The position numbers were made by a program, and so were the translations under genes. The notes beneath the pieces are model-generated. The model was not told the DNA's origin, did no database searches, and was given only the letters and a program-made list of their open reading frames with translations. This document shows, in pieces, positions 61,201 through 64,000 of a stretch of DNA of 64,000 nt. The stretch's first letter is position 1. Each line of letters starts with the position of its first letter. The stretch comes from Segatella copri DSM 18205 (GTDB taxonomy: Bacteria; Bacteroidota; Bacteroidia; Bacteroidales; Bacteroidaceae). The stretch lies in contig NZ_CP102288.1 of NCBI RefSeq assembly GCF_025151535.1, positions 1,824,501-1,888,500 on the forward strand, in the 5' to 3' direction.

Positions 61201-62664
61201 TCAAAACATTTCACCTTTTTCCTGTTCTTCTTCAAAGCGTTCACCCTTCTGGGCTTCCTGCGCCTCATACTGTGCCTGGGCAACACGCTGCTGAGCCTCA
61301 CGTGCCTTAGCCTCAGCCGCCAGTCGGGCTTTTTCTGCTCTTATTCTTGCCAGTTCAGCCTCTTCTTCTGCTCGCTTCTGCGCCGCCAAAGCTTCCTCTT
61401 CGGCACGTTTCTTAGCAGCCTCGGCTTCAGCTATCGCCTTCTGTCGCGCACGTTCTGCAGCCTCAGCTGCAGCTTTGGCTTCAGCTTCAGCACGTTCACG
61501 AGCCATACGGAGAAGCATTTCCCTACGCTTAACCAGAAGATCAAACATGATGCCCGCAGCCTCATCCGGCGCAACCTTATCGCCTAACTGAGTTCGAACT
61601 TCCTGATATTCTGCCAACATCTTATCCCTGCCAGGTTCTCCCGGAAGAATCTGATAAAGTTCGTTGGCAATACCATCAACCGAAAAGCGGTCGGCAAGCA
61701 TCTCCGGCACAATCTCCTTATTGGCGATAAGATTCACCAGCGAGATAAACTTCACCTTGATGATATGCTTGAAACAGAAACGGATGAGATGAGGTACAGG
61801 TGTTTCATAACATACCACCTGAGGCACATCGAAAAGAGCCGTCTCTAAAGTTGCAGTACCACTGGTAACAAGAGCTGCCGTAGCATGCGACAAGAGCGGA
61901 TAAGTCTTGTTACGCACCAGTTTGACAGGTGTACCTTTGATAAACTTCTCATAATAAGCATCGTCTATCGAAGGAGCACCGGCAAGCACCATCTGATAAT
62001 CTTCAAAACGCTCAGCCACCTCAATCATCGCCGGCAGATTGTCTTTGATTTCCTGCAGACGGCTTCCTGCCAGCAAAGCGATAACAGGACGATAGGTGTC
62101 AAGATTATTCTCCTGACAGAACTCCGTAAAACTCTGATGATATCCCGACCTGAACTCCCCTACTTCCTGAGCCGTAGGATTACCTACATAGTGAATAGGA
62201 TAACGGTGCTTCTTTTCGAAGAACGGCACCTCGAATGGCAAGATAGAGAAGAGTTCAGCGATATCACGTTTAATGCTGCGGATCCGCCACTCCTTCCATG
62301 CCCATATCTTAGGAGAAATGTAATAATAGGCAGGGATATTGGTGTTCTTTTTCAAGAACTTAGCTATCTTGAGATTAAATCCCGGATAATCTACCAGTAT
62401 CACTACATCCGGTTTCCATTTCACAATATCTTCCTTGCATCTCTTCAGGTTCGAAAAGATGGTACCTAAATGTAGCAGTACAGGCACAAAACCCATATAA
62501 GCCAACTCCTTAAAATGCTTGACGCGAGTGCCACCTTCAGCAGCCATCAAATCACCGCCGAAGAAACGGAATTCAGCAAACTCGTCTATTTTTTTCAACG
62601 AGCGCATCAATCTGCTGGCATGCAAATCTCCACTAGCCTCGCCTACTATCAGGTAATACTTCAT
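61201..62664 (-). CDS. lpxB: Lipid-A-disaccharide synthase with long coiled-coil tail
   Basis: A 487-residue protein. The first 380 residues are a normal LpxB (GT19), which joins lipid X and UDP-diacyl-glucosamine: MKYYLIVGEASGDLHASRLM, the PVLLHLGTIFSNLKRC region, ISPKIWAWKEWRIRSIK, LLAGSRLQEI and VTSGTATLETALF are present. The last 105 residues are a Glu/Ala/Lys/Arg repeat (AEAEAKAAAEAAERARQKA..., KKRAEEEALAAQKRAEEEAELARIRAEKAR) predicted as one long helix. This tail is not part of the usual fold. Its start codon overlaps the surE stop (ATGA). Confidence 0.93.
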   Translation of the reverse strand: MKYYLIVGEASGDLHASRLMRSLKKIDEFAEFRFFGGDLMAAEGGTRVKHFKELAYMGFVPVLLHLGTIFSNLKRCKEDIVKWKPDVVILVDYPGFNLKIAKFLKKNTNIPAYYYISPKIWAWKEWRIRSIKRDIAELFSILPFEVPFFEKKHRYPIHYVGNPTAQEVGEFRSGYHQSFTEFCQENNLDTYRPVIALLAGSRLQEIKDNLPAMIEVAERFEDYQMVLAGAPSIDDAYYEKFIKGTPVKLVRNKTYPLLSHATAALVTSGTATLETALFDVPQVVCYETPVPHLIRFCFKHIIKVKFISLVNLIANKEIVPEMLADRFSVDGIANELYQILPGEPGRDKMLAEYQEVRTQLGDKVAPDEAAGIMFDLLVKRREMLLRMARERAEAEAKAAAEAAERARQKAIAEAEAAKKRAEEEALAAQKRAEEEAELARIRAEKARLAAEAKAREAQQRVAQAQYEAQEAQKGERFEEEQEKGEMF

Positions 62665-63425
62665 AATTCAAAATTCTTTAACCAATCATAATCCGTTACA
62701 TCAATCTTAGTTGGGGTAATAGCGATGTAACCATGATTCACAGCCCACTGGTCGGTATCCGTTGCCTCCGGTTCGTCATTACGGTATTCACCCACCATCC
62801 AATAATAATCATATCCATGCGGATGAGTGCGATGATCCACCTCATTGATCCAGGAGCCATGAGTCATCCGGCAACCCTTGAAACCCTTGAACGGAGGCAA
62901 AGCCGGGAAGTTGACATTCAGACAGGTATATTCTGGCAATCCCTTCTCCAGCACCATCTTCACAACCTTCAGTACCCCATCGCGCAAAGGGGTGAGATCA
63001 GCATTTTCATCATAATTGCAACTGCTGAAGGCTATGCTTGGAATATGCTGCATACAGCCCTCCTTAGCTACACCCATAGTTCCCGAATAATGATTATTCA
63101 CGCTCGAATTGTCACCATGATTGATACCGCCGATAATCAGATCAGGCTTGCGATCAGCAAGAAACTGATCCAACGCCAGTTTCACACAGTCAACCGGTGT
63201 GCCGCTACATGACCAAACCTCCACATCATTCCCCATATTGTGGCGACGCTTCAGGCGCAAGGGAGTAGTAGCCGAGAAGGCACAGGCGAATCCAGAACGG
63301 GCACTTTCCGGTGCTACAACCAGCAGGTCGCACCAGTCTTTCAGAAAGCTCACCAGGGTCTTGATTCCATTGGCATGATAGCCATCATCATTCGAAATTA
63401 ATACTAACGGTTTCTTATTTTCCAT
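62661..63425 (-). CDS. surE: 5'-nucleotidase SurE
   Basis: A 254-residue SurE nucleotidase/exopolyphosphatase. The metal motif LISNDDGYHANG (about residues 9-20) and GINHGDNSSVNNHYSGTMGVAKEG are intact. Start ATG 63425 gives MENKKPLVLI; the longer frame upstream crosses the promoter and is not coding. surE-lpxB form a two-gene operon. Confidence 0.93.
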   Translation of the reverse strand: MENKKPLVLISNDDGYHANGIKTLVSFLKDWCDLLVVAPESARSGFACAFSATTPLRLKRRHNMGNDVEVWSCSGTPVDCVKLALDQFLADRKPDLIIGGINHGDNSSVNNHYSGTMGVAKEGCMQHIPSIAFSSCNYDENADLTPLRDGVLKVVKMVLEKGLPEYTCLNVNFPALPPFKGFKGCRMTHGSWINEVDHRTHPHGYDYYWMVGEYRNDEPEATDTDQWAVNHGYIAITPTKIDVTDYDWLKNFEL

Positions 63426-63447
63426 AAAAATATCTTTCTTTTTGGTG

Positions 63448-63455
63448 CAAAAGTA
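63448..63455 (-). promoter_or_regulatory. Promoter -7 box of surE-lpxB
   Basis: Reads TACTTTTG leftward, 23 bases upstream of the surE start. Confidence 0.6.
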
Positions 63456-63498
63456 CGAAAAAACCTTTAAAGATAGCGACTTTCTCACAATATTTTTG

Positions 63499-63506
63499 TA
63501 TCTTTG
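63499..63506 (+). promoter_or_regulatory. Promoter -7 box of parA
   Basis: TATCTTTG, 20 bases upstream of ATG 63526, divergent from the surE promoter. Confidence 0.6.
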
Positions 63507-63525
63507 CCGAAAATTTACTAAGAAA

Positions 63526-64000
63526 ATGGGAATAATCATCGCATTAGCTAACCAAAAAGGCGGTGTAGGAAAGACTACTACCACCATTAACTTGGCAGCA
63601 TCGCTTGCCACGCTAGAGAAAACGGTACTCGTAGTGGACGCCGACCCACAGGCAAACGCTTCCAGTGGATTGGGCGTGGATATCAGCGAGGTAGACTGCT
63701 CGCTCTACGAATGCATCATCAACCATGCAGACGTGTGCGATGCCATCTACACCACCGACATTGATGGACTCGACATCATACCTAGTCATATCGACCTGGT
63801 AGGTGCCGAGATAGAGATGCTGAATCTAAAAAATCGCGAAAAGGTGATTAAGACTTTACTGCAGCCTATCCGTGACGAATACGACTACATCCTGATAGAC
63901 TGTTCGCCTTCGCTCGGCCTCATCACCGTCAATTCGTTGACAGCAGCCGACAGTGTCATCATCCCAGTTCAATGTGAATATTTCGCTCTTGAAGGTATCA
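63526..64000 (+). CDS. parA: Chromosome-partitioning ATPase ParA/Soj (partial)
   Basis: The first 158 residues; the gene runs off the right edge. It starts MGIIIALANQKGGVGKTTTT with the deviant Walker A KGGVGKTT (about 11-18), then VLVVDADPQANASSGLG and YDYILIDCSPSLGLITVNSLTAADSVIIPVQCEYFALEGI. This is the chromosomal Soj type, which with ParB and parS moves origins apart. No parS palindrome is visible in the window. Confidence 0.94.
   Translation, partial: MGIIIALANQKGGVGKTTTTINLAASLATLEKTVLVVDADPQANASSGLGVDISEVDCSLYECIINHADVCDAIYTTDIDGLDIIPSHIDLVGAEIEMLNLKNREKVIKTLLQPIRDEYDYILIDCSPSLGLITVNSLTAADSVIIPVQCEYFALEGI

Overview
The window reads as chromosome of a Bacteroidales species, most likely Prevotella/Segatella. 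The evidence is about thirty start regions carrying the Bacteroidota -7 box TAnnTTTG, weak Shine-Dalgarno sites, a hybrid two-component regulator, cydAB preceded by a DUF4492 gene, a tmRNA whose tag ends GENNYALAA, DUF4248 and HU-like genes, and IS982 and IS1380 elements. The genus is inferred from gene content and was not tested.

Layout. 0.2-8.5 kb: a His-rich secreted protein, a DXS-type synthase (leftward), a truncated YjbR gene, the cytochrome bd oxidase operon, a nested palindromic repeat, and a pabB-pabC locus in which pabB is broken. 8.6-16 kb: an MBL-fold hydrolase, a small unknown gene, a McrBC restriction pair, a RAYT transposase surrounded by its probable REP repeats, and an AT-rich pair of overlapping unknown genes. 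16-21 kb: a replication-like module (unknown gene, DUF3987-like protein, CHC2/Toprim primase, DUF4248, small lipoprotein, HU-like protein) with large inverted repeats in its gaps. 21.1-22.2 kb: a complete IS982-type element with an 8-bp target duplication. 22-34.5 kb: mostly membrane transport (SLC13, AspT/YidE type, ThrE type, EamA, OPT) with mnmA, a low-molecular-weight phosphatase, a LysR regulator and an aldose-1-epimerase. 34.6-38.7 kb: an orphan hybrid two-component regulator. 38.8-45.1 kb: an IS1380-type element that truncates a propeller lipoprotein gene, a 22-bp repeat array upstream of a VirE-type primase/helicase, and a type I restriction remnant (hsdM fragment plus rhuM) between 123-bp direct repeats. 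45.1-64 kb: mainly housekeeping genes (PepSY-TM protein, ssrA, AraC regulator, rsgA, frr, rsmA, flippase-like protein, pepD, corA, DUF349 protein, two tRNA-Gln genes, rsfS, ftsH, cdsA, a broken GH5 cellulase, lpxB, surE, start of parA).

The observations I would look at first are: the corA leader, with two short ORFs and two mutually exclusive 12-bp stems over the corA ribosome-binding site; the RAYT gene and five copies of an AAGCGATnGAATCGCTT repeat, two of them in frame inside genes; the array of exactly 22-bp-phased palindromes before the VirE gene, in a segment bounded by 17-bp inverted repeats; and the unrecognised overlapping gene pair beside McrBC. Three broken genes (pabB, hsdM, GH5 cellulase) are described from the reading frames directly.
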